A DNA stretch of 64,000 nt from Paraburkholderia flava (GCF_004359985.1 NZ_SMRO01000004.1:62001-126000); one strand, 5' to 3'; shown: positions 28,057-37,552, counted from the first letter of the stretch. A program made the numbers and translations. Notes: a model not told the origin generated them from the sequence alone.

Positions 28057-28680
28057 ATGTCCACCACCGACCTGCATCCGTTCGTCTATCTCGCGTCGCA
28101 AAGTCCGCGCCGCCAGGAGTTGCTGCAACAGCTCGGCGTGCGCTTCGAGTTGCTGCTGCCGCGCCCCGACGAAGATGCCGAAGCGCTCGAAGCGGAACGG
28201 CCCGGCGAAACGCCGCACGACTATGTGCTGCGCGTGTGCGCGGCAAAAGCCGAAGCGGCACACGCACGGCTCGTCGCGAGCGGCCGGCCCGCTGCACCGA
28301 TCCTCACCGCCGACACCACCGTCACGATCGACGGCGCAATCCTCGGCAAACCTACCGACGCCGACGACGCGTTCGCGATGCTCACACGCCTCGCGGGCCG
28401 CGAGCATGACGTGCTGACCGCAATCGCCGCAGTCGATGCGCAAGGCACCGCGCTGCCCGCCGTGCTGTCGCGTTCGCGCGTGCGCTTCGCGGCCGCGCCG
28501 GCCGACATGCTGCGCCGCTACGTCGCAACCGGCGAGCCCACCGGCAAGGCCGGCGCCTACGGCATTCAGGGACGCGCGGCGGAATTCGTCGAACATATCG
28601 ACGGGTCCTATTCAGGTATCATGGGTTTGCCGCTTTTCGAGACAGCATCGTTGCTGCGCACTGTGCGCATCGATTTCTAA
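28057..28680 (+). CDS. maf: Maf family nucleoside triphosphate pyrophosphatase
   Basis: 207-residue Maf protein hydrolysing dTTP/UTP or modified nucleotides to monophosphates. Motifs are [16 protein letters not shown] near the N-terminus, [16 protein letters not shown] (catalytic Asp) and [35 protein letters not shown]. Position directly upstream of rng is like E. coli yhdE-cafA, which favours the dTTP/UTPase (YhdE) type. ATG 28057 is preferred to a longer frame because the family motif starts about ten residues later. Confidence 0.94.
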   Translation: MSTTDLHPFVYLASQSPRRQELLQQLGVRFELLLPRPDEDAEALEAERPGETPHDYVLRVCAAKAEAAHARLVASGRPAAPILTADTTVTIDGAILGKPTDADDAFAMLTRLAGREHDVLTAIAAVDAQGTALPAVLSRSRVRFAAAPADMLRRYVATGEPTGKAGAYGIQGRAAEFVEHIDGSYSGIMGLPLFETASLLRTVRIDF

Positions 28681-28696
28681 GTCCAAGAACAACACC

Positions 28697-30166
28697 ATGA
28701 CCGAAGAGATCCTGATCAACGTCACCCCTCAGGAAACGCGCGTCGCGATCGTCCAGCAGGGCTCGGTCCAGGAGCTTCACGTCGAGCGCACGCTGTCGCG
28801 CGGACGTGTCGGCAATGTCTATCTCGGCAAGGTCGTGCGCGTGCTGCCGGGCATGCAGTCCGCGTTCATCGACATCGGACTCGAGCGCGCCGCGTTCCTG
28901 CACGTCGCCGATATCTGGCATCCGCGCACCGACGGCGATGCGCAGCACCCCGCGTCGCATCAGCCGATCGAGAAGATCGTCTTCGAAGGCCAGACGCTGA
29001 TGGTGCAGGTCGTGAAAGATCCGATCGGCACGAAGGGCGCGCGGCTGTCCACGCAGGTCAGCATCGCCGGACGCACCCTGGTCTATCTGCCGCAGGAACC
29101 GCACATCGGCATCTCGCAGAAGATCGAGAGCGAGGCCGAGCGCGAAGCGATCCGCGCGCGGCTCACTGCGATACTGCCGGTCGACGAAAAAGGCGGCTAC
29201 ATCGTCCGCACGATCGCGGAAGATGCGACGAGCGAAGAGCTCGCCGGCGACGTGTCGTACCTGCGCAAGACGTGGGCGACGATCCAGTCGCAGTCGCAAC
29301 GCATGCCGGCGACCACGCTGCTATACCAGGATCTGAATCTCGCGCAACGTGTGCTGCGCGACTTCGTCAACGACGAAACCACGCGCATCCAGATCGATTC
29401 GCGCGAGACCTTCCAGATGCTGACGGATTTCGCCGCCGAGTTCACGCCGGCGGTGTCGTCGAAGCTGCATCACTACACCGGCGAGCGGCCGCTGTTCGAT
29501 CTGTACAACATCGAGACCGAGATCCAGCGCGCGCTGTCGCGACGCGTCGATCTGAAGTCAGGCGGCTATCTCGTGATCGACCAGACCGAGGCGATGACGA
29601 CGATCGACGTGAACACCGGCGGCTACGTCGGTGCGCGCAATTTCGACGACACGATCTTCAAGACCAATCTCGAAGCGGCGCACACGATCGCGCGTCAGTT
29701 GCGGCTACGCAATCTGGGCGGCGTGATCATCATCGACTTCATCGATATGGAAAACGTCGAGCATCGCGACCAGGTGCTCGGCGAACTGAAGAAGGCGCTG
29801 TCGCGCGATCGTACGCGCGTGACCGTCAATGGCTTCTCGCAGCTGGGGCTCGTCGAGATGACCCGCAAACGCACGCGCGAATCGCTCGCGCATGTGCTGT
29901 GCGAGCCGTGTCCGGTGTGTCAGGGGAAAGGTCAGGTGAAGACGTCGCGCACCGTCTGCTACGACGTGCTGCGCGAGATCCTGCGCGAATCGCGGCAGTT
30001 CAATCCGCGTGAGTTTCGCGTGGTGGCGTCGCAGCAGGTGATCGATCTGTTCCTCGAAGAGGAATCGCAGCATCTGGCGATGCTGATGGATTTCATCGGC
30101 AAGCCGGTTTCGTTGCAGGTGGAGTCGAATCTGAGTCAGGAGCAGTACGACATCGTGCTGATGTAG
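28697..30166 (+). CDS. rng: Ribonuclease G
   Basis: 489-residue endoribonuclease of the RNase E/G family; matures the 16S rRNA 5' end and degrades mRNA. An S1 domain (about 35-125), the 5'-sensor region, then the DNase I-like catalytic part with VIDQTEAMTTIDVNTGGYVG and GGVIIIDFIDMENVEH supplying the Mg-binding Asp residues, and the zinc-link CEPCPVCQGKGQ. Length equals E. coli RNase G, with no RNase E-type scaffold tail. It lies 16 bp after maf. Confidence 0.96.
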   Translation: MTEEILINVTPQETRVAIVQQGSVQELHVERTLSRGRVGNVYLGKVVRVLPGMQSAFIDIGLERAAFLHVADIWHPRTDGDAQHPASHQPIEKIVFEGQTLMVQVVKDPIGTKGARLSTQVSIAGRTLVYLPQEPHIGISQKIESEAEREAIRARLTAILPVDEKGGYIVRTIAEDATSEELAGDVSYLRKTWATIQSQSQRMPATTLLYQDLNLAQRVLRDFVNDETTRIQIDSRETFQMLTDFAAEFTPAVSSKLHHYTGERPLFDLYNIETEIQRALSRRVDLKSGGYLVIDQTEAMTTIDVNTGGYVGARNFDDTIFKTNLEAAHTIARQLRLRNLGGVIIIDFIDMENVEHRDQVLGELKKALSRDRTRVTVNGFSQLGLVEMTRKRTRESLAHVLCEPCPVCQGKGQVKTSRTVCYDVLREILRESRQFNPREFRVVASQQVIDLFLEEESQHLAMLMDFIGKPVSLQVESNLSQEQYDIVLM

Positions 30167-30183
30167 CTTTTCAGCGGTCGCCG

Positions 30184-30208
30184 GCTCGCAGCCACAAGCG
30201 CTGCGAGC
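30184..30208. terminator. Hairpin between convergent rng and rspB
   Basis: Perfect 9-bp stem (GCTCGCAGC, 30184-30192, with 30200-30208) and a 7-nt loop, lying between two convergent stops. Neither side has a T run, so termination efficiency is uncertain. Confidence 0.5.
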
Positions 30209-30226
30209 GGCACACCATTCCTCGCC

Positions 30227-31255
30227 TCACGCCCCGAAGTCGAGCAACACCTTGCAGGTGTCCTTCGGGCTGTGTTCGGCCAGATCGAATGCATTGGCCA
30301 CGTCGCGGAAATCCACCTTGTGCGTGACGATCGCGTCCGGCGACACGAGGCCGCGTTCGAGCCAGTCGATGACGGTCGGGAACATCGCCCGGTTCAAGCG
30401 CGATGCGTGCAGCGACAACTCCTTCTTCGTCAGTTCCTGCTGCGGAATCGCCGACGGCGTCGACGCAAAACCGAGCAGGCCGATGCGCCCCGCCGGCGCG
30501 GCGAGCCGCACCGCTTCCTCGAGAATCGACGGATGGCCGACCGCGTCGTAAATCAGCGTCGGGCCGCCTTCGACGCCGCGCGCACGCAACGCGTCGGGCA
30601 GCGACTCGTTGCGCGTGTTGATCGTCTCGTCCGCGGCGGCGCCGCAGCGGCGCGCGAGTTCGAGGCGTTCGTCGAGCTGGTCGGTGATGAAGGCGCGCAC
30701 GCCGTACACGCGCTTGAGCACCTGCAGGATCGTGAGGCCGACCGTACCCGCGCCGTAGATCAGCGCGACGTCTTCCGGCAGCACGCCGGTGCGCGCGGTC
30801 ACGTTCGCCGCGACCGCGAACGGCTCGACGATCGCCGCGCACGTATCTGCGATGCCGTCGGGAATGCGGAACGCGTTCTGCGCCGGCACGCAGACGTACT
30901 CGCTGAAACCGCCGTCGCGATGCACACCCAGCACCACCAGGTTGCTGCACACGTTCTGCCGGCCGATCCGGCAGGCGTGACACTGTCCGCAGCTGATTAC
31001 CGGGTCCACGCTCACCACTTCGCCGACGCGCGCCGCGTCGACACCTGCACCGACCGATTCGATCCGGCCGACGAACTCGTGGCCAATGATGCGCGGATAG
31101 GACACGAACGGATTGTGGCCGCGAAAAATATGCAGGTCCGAACCGCAGATACCCGCATAGCGCACCCGCACCCGCACTTCTCCCGCGATGGGCTCGGGCA
31201 GCGGCATGTCGCGCACGCTCAGGCTGTTCGGACGATCGACGACGACGCTCAACAT
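30227..31255 (-). CDS. rspB: Zinc-dependent dehydrogenase, RspB family
   Basis: 342-residue medium-chain dehydrogenase very close in layout to E. coli RspB. Catalytic zinc residues appear in AGICGSD and GHEFVG; the structural zinc site is CGQCHACRIGRQNVC (about residues 92-106); VVLGVHRDGGFSEY and the cofactor motif IYGAGTVGL follow. It would oxidise a sugar acid or polyol with NAD(P). It is 32 bp downstream of manD, reproducing the rspAB arrangement. The upstream open frame is a shadow of manD; ATG 31255 has AAGGA before it. Exact substrate unknown. Confidence 0.9.
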   Translation of the reverse strand: MLSVVVDRPNSLSVRDMPLPEPIAGEVRVRVRYAGICGSDLHIFRGHNPFVSYPRIIGHEFVGRIESVGAGVDAARVGEVVSVDPVISCGQCHACRIGRQNVCSNLVVLGVHRDGGFSEYVCVPAQNAFRIPDGIADTCAAIVEPFAVAANVTARTGVLPEDVALIYGAGTVGLTILQVLKRVYGVRAFITDQLDERLELARRCGAAADETINTRNESLPDALRARGVEGGPTLIYDAVGHPSILEEAVRLAAPAGRIGLLGFASTPSAIPQQELTKKELSLHASRLNRAMFPTVIDWLERGLVSPDAIVTHKVDFRDVANAFDLAEHSPKDTCKVLLDFGA

Positions 31256-31287
31256 GGTCAGGCTTCCTTCAATGGAGTGATGAACGG

Positions 31288-32496
31288 CTACCAGTTCCAC
31301 ATCGACCCGTCGCGCAGACGCGCGACCGGCAGATAGGCCCGTTCGTACGGATATTTCGCGGCGAGCGTCTCGTCGATGTCCACGCCGAGACCCGGCACGT
31401 CGTCCATCACGAGAAAGCCCTTTTCGAAGCGATAACTGTGCGGGAACACTTCGTCGGTCAGCGCGTTGTGCGGCATCAGTTCCTGGATGCCGAAGTTCGG
31501 CGCCCACAGCCCGAAGTTCACGGCTGCCGCCATGCACACCGGCGACAGATCGGTCGCGCCGTGAAAGCCGGTGCGCACCTGATACATCGATGCGTAGTCG
31601 GCAATGCGACGCAGATGCGTGATGCCGCCGGCGTGGACGATCGTCGCGCGGATGTAGTCGATCAGCTGCTCGCGGATCAGGTCCTTGCAGTCCCAGATCG
31701 AATTGAAAATCTCGCCGACCGCGAGCGGCGTCGTGGTGTGGCTGCGAATCAGGCGGAAGCTTTCCTGGTTTTCGGCGGGCGTGGCATCTTCGAGCCAGAA
31801 GAGACGATGAGGCTCGAGATCGCGACCCAGGCGCGCGGCTTCGATCGGCGTCAGGCGGTGATGCGCATCGTGCAGCAGATGCGGCTCGAAACCGACGGCA
31901 TCGCGCACCTTGCGGAACAGTTCCGGCGTATGCCGCAGGTAGAGCGCCGTGTCCCACGGCTCCTCGGGCGGCAGCCCCTTTTGTGCCGGCTCGTATTCGC
32001 CCGCGACCTTCCCTACACCGTAGACCTTGTCGAGGCCCGGCACGCCCGACTGCACGCGGATCGCCCGATAGCCTTCGTCGATATGCCTGTGCACGGCATC
32101 GATGGCCTCTTCGTGATCGCGTCCGTTCGCGTGGCCGTAGACCATCAGGCCGTCGCGGCTGCGACCGCCGAGCAACTGATACACCGGCATCCCCGCCAGC
32201 TTGCCCTTGATGTCCCATAGCGCCATATCGATCGCGGCGATCGCGGTCATCGTGACCGGGCCGCGCCGCCAGTACGCACCGCGATACAGGTATTGCCAGA
32301 CGTCCTCGATGTTGCGCGGATCGCGCCCGAGGAGACACGGAAACACGTGATCCTCCAGATACGCACGCACCGCGAGCTCGCGCCCGTTGAGCGTCGCGTC
32401 GCCGAGGCCGTACACGCCTTCGTCGGTCACGATCTTGACCGTCACGAAGTTTCTTCCGGGGCAGGTCACGATGGTCTGCAACCGTTCAATCTTCAA
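31288..32496 (-). CDS. manD: D-mannonate dehydratase ManD (RspA family)
   Basis: 402-residue enolase-superfamily enzyme, expected to dehydrate D-mannonate to 2-keto-3-deoxygluconate. By counting from the start, Arg147, Tyr159, Asp210, His212, Glu236, Glu262 and His312 all fall at the positions used by characterised ManD enzymes for catalysis and Mg binding, which also fixes the start. That start is TTG at 32496, with GGAG seven bases before it. Residue 314 is Ala, which I recall marks the efficient mannonate dehydratases rather than the Pro-type RspA proteins with weak activity. It is followed by rspB and preceded by gntR. Confidence 0.93.
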   Translation of the reverse strand: MKIERLQTIVTCPGRNFVTVKIVTDEGVYGLGDATLNGRELAVRAYLEDHVFPCLLGRDPRNIEDVWQYLYRGAYWRRGPVTMTAIAAIDMALWDIKGKLAGMPVYQLLGGRSRDGLMVYGHANGRDHEEAIDAVHRHIDEGYRAIRVQSGVPGLDKVYGVGKVAGEYEPAQKGLPPEEPWDTALYLRHTPELFRKVRDAVGFEPHLLHDAHHRLTPIEAARLGRDLEPHRLFWLEDATPAENQESFRLIRSHTTTPLAVGEIFNSIWDCKDLIREQLIDYIRATIVHAGGITHLRRIADYASMYQVRTGFHGATDLSPVCMAAAVNFGLWAPNFGIQELMPHNALTDEVFPHSYRFEKGFLVMDDVPGLGVDIDETLAAKYPYERAYLPVARLRDGSMWNW

Positions 32497-32527
32497 TTGC
32501 CTTCTCCAGTCTCGTCCAGTCGACGCT

Positions 32528-33304
32528 TCAGTCGACGAAATAGTCGGGCACGCGTCCGCGTACTTCGGGCAGATGCGAACCGACCCGATCGATGTGGCTC
32601 GTCACGATCACCGCGAGCTGCCCGAGGTTGCGCGCGGTCATCTGCGCGAGGATCAGCTCGTGCTCGCCGAGCGCGCGCTTCGCGTGATCCGCGACGCGGT
32701 CGAGCAGCAGCCAGCGCACGCGGTCGAACTGGCGCTTCATCGGCTGCAGCATGTCCCACACGTGCGCGCGGCCCGCGAACTCGAACAGCCGCCGGTGCAT
32801 CAGCTCGTCGAGTTCGAAAAAACGGTCGACGTCGCCCGCCGCCACCGACTTGCGCTGGTTCTCGACGATGCCCGCGAATTCGTCGAGCTGCGCCGGCGTG
32901 ATGGCCTGCGCGAGCTGGACGTGATTCGCGCATTCGAGCGTGCTGCGCGCGAAACGCCCCTCCTCCAGCTGCGATACCGAGATCGGCGCGACGATCGTGC
33001 CGACCTTGCGATAGATCTTCACAAGACGCTCGTCGGCAAGCTGCGCGAGCGCCTCGCGCACCGGCGTGCGGCTCACTTCCATCGCGTCGGAAATCGCCGC
33101 TTCGGACAGGCTCGCATGCGGCGGCAACACGCCCCGGACGATCGCGTCGCGCAGGAAACGATGCACCTGCGGGCGATAGGAATCCTCCGCGTGCGCCTTG
33201 AATCCACGCAACGCGGCAAGAAGAACGTCTTCCTGCGGCTCGGTATCAGTCTGGGTCTGGGTCATGTCCTGCGGCTTCGATGGCTTGGCTGCTGTTTGTA
33301 CCAT
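32528..33304 (-). CDS. GntR family regulator (FadR subfamily, FCD domain)
   Basis: 258-residue repressor or activator of the divergent sugar-acid locus. After an N-terminal tail of about 40 residues comes a winged helix (about 45-110, [30 protein letters not shown]) and an all-helical FCD domain (about 118-240) with Asp/His residues ([30 protein letters not shown]) typical of the metal-binding ligand pocket. ATG 33304 lies inside one of two identical palindromes and has no clear Shine-Dalgarno; Met14 (33265) is an alternative start, which would put the operator in the leader. Confidence 0.9.
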   Translation of the reverse strand: MVQTAAKPSKPQDMTQTQTDTEPQEDVLLAALRGFKAHAEDSYRPQVHRFLRDAIVRGVLPPHASLSEAAISDAMEVSRTPVREALAQLADERLVKIYRKVGTIVAPISVSQLEEGRFARSTLECANHVQLAQAITPAQLDEFAGIVENQRKSVAAGDVDRFFELDELMHRRLFEFAGRAHVWDMLQPMKRQFDRVRWLLLDRVADHAKRALGEHELILAQMTARNLGQLAVIVTSHIDRVGSHLPEVRGRVPDYFVD

Positions 33305-33309
33305 GGTAG
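33298..33309. promoter_or_regulatory. Operator palindrome O1 (over the gntR start)
   Basis: GTACCATGGTAG, within TTTGTACCATGGTA. The central ATG (minus-strand reading) is the annotated gntR start codon. It shares 14 identical bases with O2, 97 bp away. Autoregulation by the GntR protein is inferred. Confidence 0.7.
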
Positions 33310-33394
33310 CATTTTTGTGTTTGGAGAGGGGATCTAGCGTTTACACCGATAAAACAATCAATTCCCAGCGGATAATCTGTCGAGCATTCGATTT

Positions 33395-33406
33395 GTACCA
33401 TGGTAC
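33395..33406. promoter_or_regulatory. Operator palindrome O2 (before the uxuB-like gene)
   Basis: Perfect 12-bp palindrome GTACCATGGTAC ending 12 bp before the ATG of the uxuB-like gene and downstream of a GATAAT (33371-33376) that may be its -10. A protein bound here would block transcription or translation initiation. Confidence 0.72.
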
Positions 33407-33418
33407 GTCAGGCACAAA

Positions 33419-34894
33419 ATGGCAATTTCCCTTAATACCGGGGCGCTGCAGGCGCTGTCCGCGCCGACCGCACTCCCGACTTACGACCGTCGACAGGTAC
33501 GACCAGGCATTGTCCACCTGGGACTCGGCGCGTTTCATCGCGCGCACCAGGCGCTTTATACGGAAGCGCTGCTCGCCCGCGGCGACATGCGCTGGGGCAT
33601 CGTCGGCGTGCATCTGCGCGAGCGGCGCATGGCCGACGTCCTTGCCGCGCAGGACTGCCTTTACTCCGTCACCGAGCGCAGCGGCGACATCTCGCGCAGT
33701 CGCGTCGTCGGCGCATTGTGCCGCGCGCTCTACGCACCCACTGCGCTGTCCGAAGTGCTCGACGCGATCGCCGACCCGAACGTCTCGATCGTCAGCCTGA
33801 CCGTGACCGAAAAGGGCTACTGCATCGCGCCGGCGGGTGCGAGCCTCGATCTCGCCGACGCAGGCATCCGCCACGACATGCAGGCGCCCGATACACCGCA
33901 GACCACGCTTGGCGTGCTCGCGGCCGGCATTCGCCGGCGCCGCGCCGACGCGCCGCTGACCGTGGTCTGCTGCGACAACATGGCGGCCAACGGCGACACG
34001 TTGCGCCGATTGCTGATCGAGTATGCCGGGTTGTTCGACGCGGCGCTCGCACGGCGCATCGGCGACACGATCGCGTTTCCGAACACCATGGTCGACCGCA
34101 TCGTCCCTGCCGCGACGCCCGCTTCTCTCGCTGAAGCGGCGGCGAGCCTGGGCGTGCGCGACGAAGCGGCGATCGTCTGCGAGTCGTTCAGCCAGTGGGT
34201 GATCGAGGATCGTTTCAGCGGACCGCGACCCGCGTGGGAAGACGCGGGCGCACTGATCACGTCGGACGTGCATCCGTACGAGGCGATGAAACTGCGTCTT
34301 CTCAACGGCACGCATTCGGCGATTGCGTATCTCGGACAATTGCGCGGGCGAGAGACCGTTTCCGACGCGATGGCGGACCCCGCAATGGCCGCCTTCGTGC
34401 AACGCGTAATGACCGACGATCTGCTGGCGACCGTCGAGGTGCCGCGCGGCTTCGACGTCGATGCGTACTGCCGCGATCTGCTCGATCGCTTCCGTAACCC
34501 GACGCTCGCGCACCGCACGCGCCAGATCGCGATGGACGGTACACAGAAGGTGCCGGTGCGATGGCTTCCCGCGCTGCGCGAAAGCCTCGCCCGCGACATC
34601 GAGCGTCCGTCGCTCGAACGCGCGCTCGCCGCATGGCTTCACTACCTGGCGACCGGCCGCAGCGATCGCGGCGAGCCGCTACAGATCAGTGACCCTGGCG
34701 CAGAAGCGCTGGCGATGCGTCTGCGCGGCGCGGCCACACCGCTCGACGCAGTCCACGCAGCGCTCGCCCATACCAGCGTATTCGGCAAGGAGGCCTGGCC
34801 ACACGCGTTCGTCGAGCGGCTGGCAGGTTATCTCAGTGCAGTGCGTGCGCGTGGCACCGACGCGCTGCTCGCCGCAGCGGTCCACACAACATAA
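33419..34894 (+). CDS. Mannitol dehydrogenase family protein, UxuB-like (fructuronate reductase candidate)
   Basis: 491-residue NAD-dependent polyol/sugar-acid dehydrogenase. The N-terminal Rossmann domain has VHLGLGAFHRAHQALYTEAL (about residues 32-51) and CDNMAANGDTLRRL; the C-terminal helical domain has the catalytic-Lys region HPYEAMKLRLLNGTHSAIAYLG. Next to a mannonate dehydratase the best guess is D-fructuronate to D-mannonate reduction, but mannitol or another aldonate cannot be excluded. It is divergent from gntR, has no obvious Shine-Dalgarno, and is followed by the MFS gene after 58 bp. Confidence 0.88.
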   Translation: MAISLNTGALQALSAPTALPTYDRRQVRPGIVHLGLGAFHRAHQALYTEALLARGDMRWGIVGVHLRERRMADVLAAQDCLYSVTERSGDISRSRVVGALCRALYAPTALSEVLDAIADPNVSIVSLTVTEKGYCIAPAGASLDLADAGIRHDMQAPDTPQTTLGVLAAGIRRRRADAPLTVVCCDNMAANGDTLRRLLIEYAGLFDAALARRIGDTIAFPNTMVDRIVPAATPASLAEAAASLGVRDEAAIVCESFSQWVIEDRFSGPRPAWEDAGALITSDVHPYEAMKLRLLNGTHSAIAYLGQLRGRETVSDAMADPAMAAFVQRVMTDDLLATVEVPRGFDVDAYCRDLLDRFRNPTLAHRTRQIAMDGTQKVPVRWLPALRESLARDIERPSLERALAAWLHYLATGRSDRGEPLQISDPGAEALAMRLRGAATPLDAVHAALAHTSVFGKEAWPHAFVERLAGYLSAVRARGTDALLAAAVHTT

Positions 34895-34952
34895 ACGGCG
34901 CGCGGTCGACGCAAACCGACGGCACCACCATGACAACTTCAGGAGACAGCGC

Positions 34953-36263
34953 ATGAAACAACGCACGATGGGATGGGTCACCGTGTTCCTGTTATTTCTC
35001 GTCTACGGGATCAACTATCTCGACCGCGTCGCGCTGTCGCTGACCGCGCCGCTGATCCAGAAGGATCTCGGTATCGACGCGGCGCAAATGGGCATCGTGT
35101 TCAGCAGCTTCTTCGTCGGCTACGCGCTGTTCAATTTCATCGGCGGGCTTGCAAGCGACAGGCTCGGACCGAAACTCGTCTATATCCTCGCGGTGGGCCT
35201 GTGGTCGATTTTCTGCGGACTGACCGCGGTCGCGGTCGGCTTCGCGAGCCTGCTCGTACTCCGCGTGCTGTTCGGGATGGCGGAAGGACCGCTGTGCGCG
35301 GGCGCGAACAAGATGGTCAACAACTGGATGCCGCACGACATCGCTGCTTCCGCGATGGGTCTGCTCAGTGCGGGTTCACCGCTCGGCGGGGCGATCGCGG
35401 GGCCGGTCATCGGGCTGCTCGCGATCAGCTTCGGCTGGCGTCCGGCGTTCTGGATCATCTGCGCGATCGGCCTGGTCTGGGCGTTCGTGTGGATGTTCGT
35501 CGTCGCCGACAGGCCGGCACGCAGCCGCCTTGTCACGTCGCTCGACGCCGTTACCGAACCGACCGCTCGCGCGCACGGCACCACCGCCGCGACCGCAGTG
35601 ACGAGAGGCGCACGCGATGCCGCGAGCCTGCCGCTGCTCGCATGGCTGCGCCAGCCGCTGATCATCGCCGCCGCCGTCGCGTTCTTCAGCTACAACTACG
35701 TGCTGTTCTTCTTTCTTAGCTGGTTTCCGAGCTATCTCGTGCAGGCCCATCATCTGAACATCAAACAGATGAGCCTCGCGACCGTCGTGCCGTGGCTCGT
35801 CGGCACGGTGGGTCTTGCCGTCGGCGGCGTGATCTCCGACATGATCTTCCGCTGGACCGGCAAGCTGATGCTCTCGCGCAAGATCGTGCTCGTCACCTGC
35901 CTGATGGCGACGGGCATATGCGTCGGCATCGCCGGCTCGGTGCGCACCGCCGCCGATGCCGTGGCGCTGATGTCCGTCGCGCTCTTTCTGCTCTACGTCA
36001 CGGGCGCGCTCTATTGGGCCATCGTCCAGGACGTCGTGCATCCGGACAAGGTCGGCAGCGTCAGCGGTTGCATGCATTGCGTGGGCAGCCTGTCGGGCGT
36101 GATCGGACCGGCCGTCACCGGCTTTCTCGTGCAGCGCAGCGGCGCATTCTCGACGGCCTTCATGCTCGCCGGCGGCGTCGCACTGGCGGGTGCGATTCTC
36201 TCCGGCATCTTCATCCGCGATCCGCGCCCGAACACCGACGTTCGCGGCAACGTTTATTCCTGA
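34953..36263 (+). CDS. MFS transporter (anion:cation symporter / hexuronate type)
   Basis: 436-residue inner-membrane transporter with about twelve transmembrane helices and a central cytoplasmic loop. The start MKQRTMGWVTVFLLFLVYGINYLDR, the motif GGLASDRLGPK between helices 2 and 3, and the block NNWMPHDIAASAMGLLSAGSPLGGA are typical of the ACS family (ExuT, GudP, GarP). AGGAGA precedes ATG 34953; the longer frame upstream overlaps the previous gene. It probably imports the sugar acid used by ManD and the UxuB-like enzyme. A terminator follows. Confidence 0.9.
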   Translation: MKQRTMGWVTVFLLFLVYGINYLDRVALSLTAPLIQKDLGIDAAQMGIVFSSFFVGYALFNFIGGLASDRLGPKLVYILAVGLWSIFCGLTAVAVGFASLLVLRVLFGMAEGPLCAGANKMVNNWMPHDIAASAMGLLSAGSPLGGAIAGPVIGLLAISFGWRPAFWIICAIGLVWAFVWMFVVADRPARSRLVTSLDAVTEPTARAHGTTAATAVTRGARDAASLPLLAWLRQPLIIAAAVAFFSYNYVLFFFLSWFPSYLVQAHHLNIKQMSLATVVPWLVGTVGLAVGGVISDMIFRWTGKLMLSRKIVLVTCLMATGICVGIAGSVRTAADAVALMSVALFLLYVTGALYWAIVQDVVHPDKVGSVSGCMHCVGSLSGVIGPAVTGFLVQRSGAFSTAFMLAGGVALAGAILSGIFIRDPRPNTDVRGNVYS

Positions 36264-36271
36264 GTATCGAC

Positions 36272-36294
36272 AAGCTTCTCGCGAAGCTTTTTTT
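36272..36294 (+). terminator. Terminator after the MFS gene
   Basis: Perfect 7-bp stem (AAGCTTC/GAAGCTT, 4-nt loop) running directly into seven T. Strong intrinsic terminator between the MFS gene and the porin. Confidence 0.85.
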
Positions 36295-36303
36295 CTTACA
36301 TTT

Positions 36304-36320
36304 ATTTAGTTTTACTAAAT
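36304..36320. repeat. AT-rich inverted repeat in the porin leader
   Basis: ATTTAG-TTTTA-CTAAAT, 14 bp before the porin start, in a markedly AT-rich stretch. It could be a leader hairpin affecting translation, or a binding site. Confidence 0.6.
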
Positions 36321-36334
36321 ACAAAGGGGAATCC

Positions 36335-37510
36335 ATGAAAAAACTGATCGTCCTGTCGGCATCGCTCGCGGCCTGCGGCCTCGCGCATGCGCAAAGCAGC
36401 GTCACGCTCTACGGTGTGGTCGATGCCGGCTTCACGTATACGTCGAATTCGAAAGGCAGCAGCCAGATCGCACTGACCGGCGGCAACGAGTCCGCGTCGC
36501 GCTGGGGCGTACGTGGCACGGAAGACCTCGGCGGCGGTCTGAGCGCGATCTTCACGCTCGAAGCCGGCTTCAATCCCGCCAACGGCACCATGGGACAGAA
36601 CGGCACGGAGTTCGGGCGGCAAGCATTTGTCGGCGTGGCGAGCCAGTCTTACGGCACGGTCACGCTCGGCCGGCAATATTCGTCGGAAGCCGATTACGTG
36701 AACCCGCTCGCAGCGGGCGCGACCTGGGCCGCATCGGGCGCGGGCTACGGCACGCACCCTGCCGATCTCGACAACCTGAACAACTCGAACCGCGTCAACA
36801 ACGCGATCAAGTATCAGAGCACGGTCTGGAACGGCCTGAGCTTCGCCGCGTTCTACAGCTTCGGCGGCCAGGCGGGCAGCGTCGCGCGCAACCAGATCTG
36901 GTCGCTCGGCGCCGGCTATACGAGCGGCCCGCTCACGCTCGCCGCCGGCTATCTGTATGTGAACCGGCCGAACTTCTCGTTCTGGGGCGACAAGGCAAAC
37001 GACAGCACGACCGCCAGCAACATCGCCAATCCCATCATCAGCGGCTATGCGTCCGCCGGCTCCGAGCACATCATCGCCGCGGGCGCGCAATACGTATTCG
37101 GCCGCGCCACGGTCGCCGCGATCTACACCAATACGCAGTTCAGGAATCTCGGTGCGGTCGGCGTGAGCGGATTGACGCCGGCCGAAACCAGCTACAGCGG
37201 ACACGCCACGTTCAACAGCGCGGAACTCAACGTACGCTATCAGCTCACGCCCGCGCTGATGCTCGCCGTTTCGTACGACTACACCAACGGCACGGGCGTC
37301 GGTAACGGCAGCGCGGTCTATCACACCGTCGATCTCGGCGCGACGTACGCGCTGTCGAAGCGCACCGATCTGTACGCGGTCGGGGTGTTCCAGCACGCGG
37401 CGGGGGTTGATTCGACGGGGCATGAAGCGGTGGCGGCGATCATCGGCTCGACGCCGTCGACGGGCCGTGTGCAGACCGTCGCGACGGTGGGGATCCGGCA
37501 TCGGTTCTGA
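36335..37510 (+). CDS. Gram-negative outer-membrane porin (Burkholderia type)
   Basis: 391-residue trimeric beta-barrel porin. A signal peptide (MKKLIVLSASLAACGLAHA) is cut before QSSVTLYGVVDAGF, the standard N-terminus of this porin family; SRWGVRGTEDLGGGLSAIFTLE and FGRQAFVGVASQSYGTVTLGRQY follow, and the chain ends in the assembly signal RHRF with terminal Phe. AAGGGGA lies before ATG 36335. It probably carries sugar acids across the outer membrane for the upstream locus, although a terminator separates it from the MFS gene. Confidence 0.95.
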   Translation: MKKLIVLSASLAACGLAHAQSSVTLYGVVDAGFTYTSNSKGSSQIALTGGNESASRWGVRGTEDLGGGLSAIFTLEAGFNPANGTMGQNGTEFGRQAFVGVASQSYGTVTLGRQYSSEADYVNPLAAGATWAASGAGYGTHPADLDNLNNSNRVNNAIKYQSTVWNGLSFAAFYSFGGQAGSVARNQIWSLGAGYTSGPLTLAAGYLYVNRPNFSFWGDKANDSTTASNIANPIISGYASAGSEHIIAAGAQYVFGRATVAAIYTNTQFRNLGAVGVSGLTPAETSYSGHATFNSAELNVRYQLTPALMLAVSYDYTNGTGVGNGSAVYHTVDLGATYALSKRTDLYAVGVFQHAAGVDSTGHEAVAAIIGSTPSTGRVQTVATVGIRHRF

Positions 37511-37523
37511 TGACACGGCCTGG

Positions 37524-37552
37524 GCCTGCATCGGTCCGCGATCGATGCAGGC
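37524..37552 (+). terminator. Hairpin after the porin
   Basis: Perfect 10-bp stem (GCCTGCATCG with its complement, 9-nt loop) 14 bp after the porin stop, between convergent genes. No T run follows. Confidence 0.6.

Noticed and set aside
33340..33395. Clear sigma-70 promoters for both directions in the gntR-uxuB-like gap
   Set aside because: Only isolated hexamers such as GATAAT; spacing to a -35 is wrong, so promoter positions are not called.
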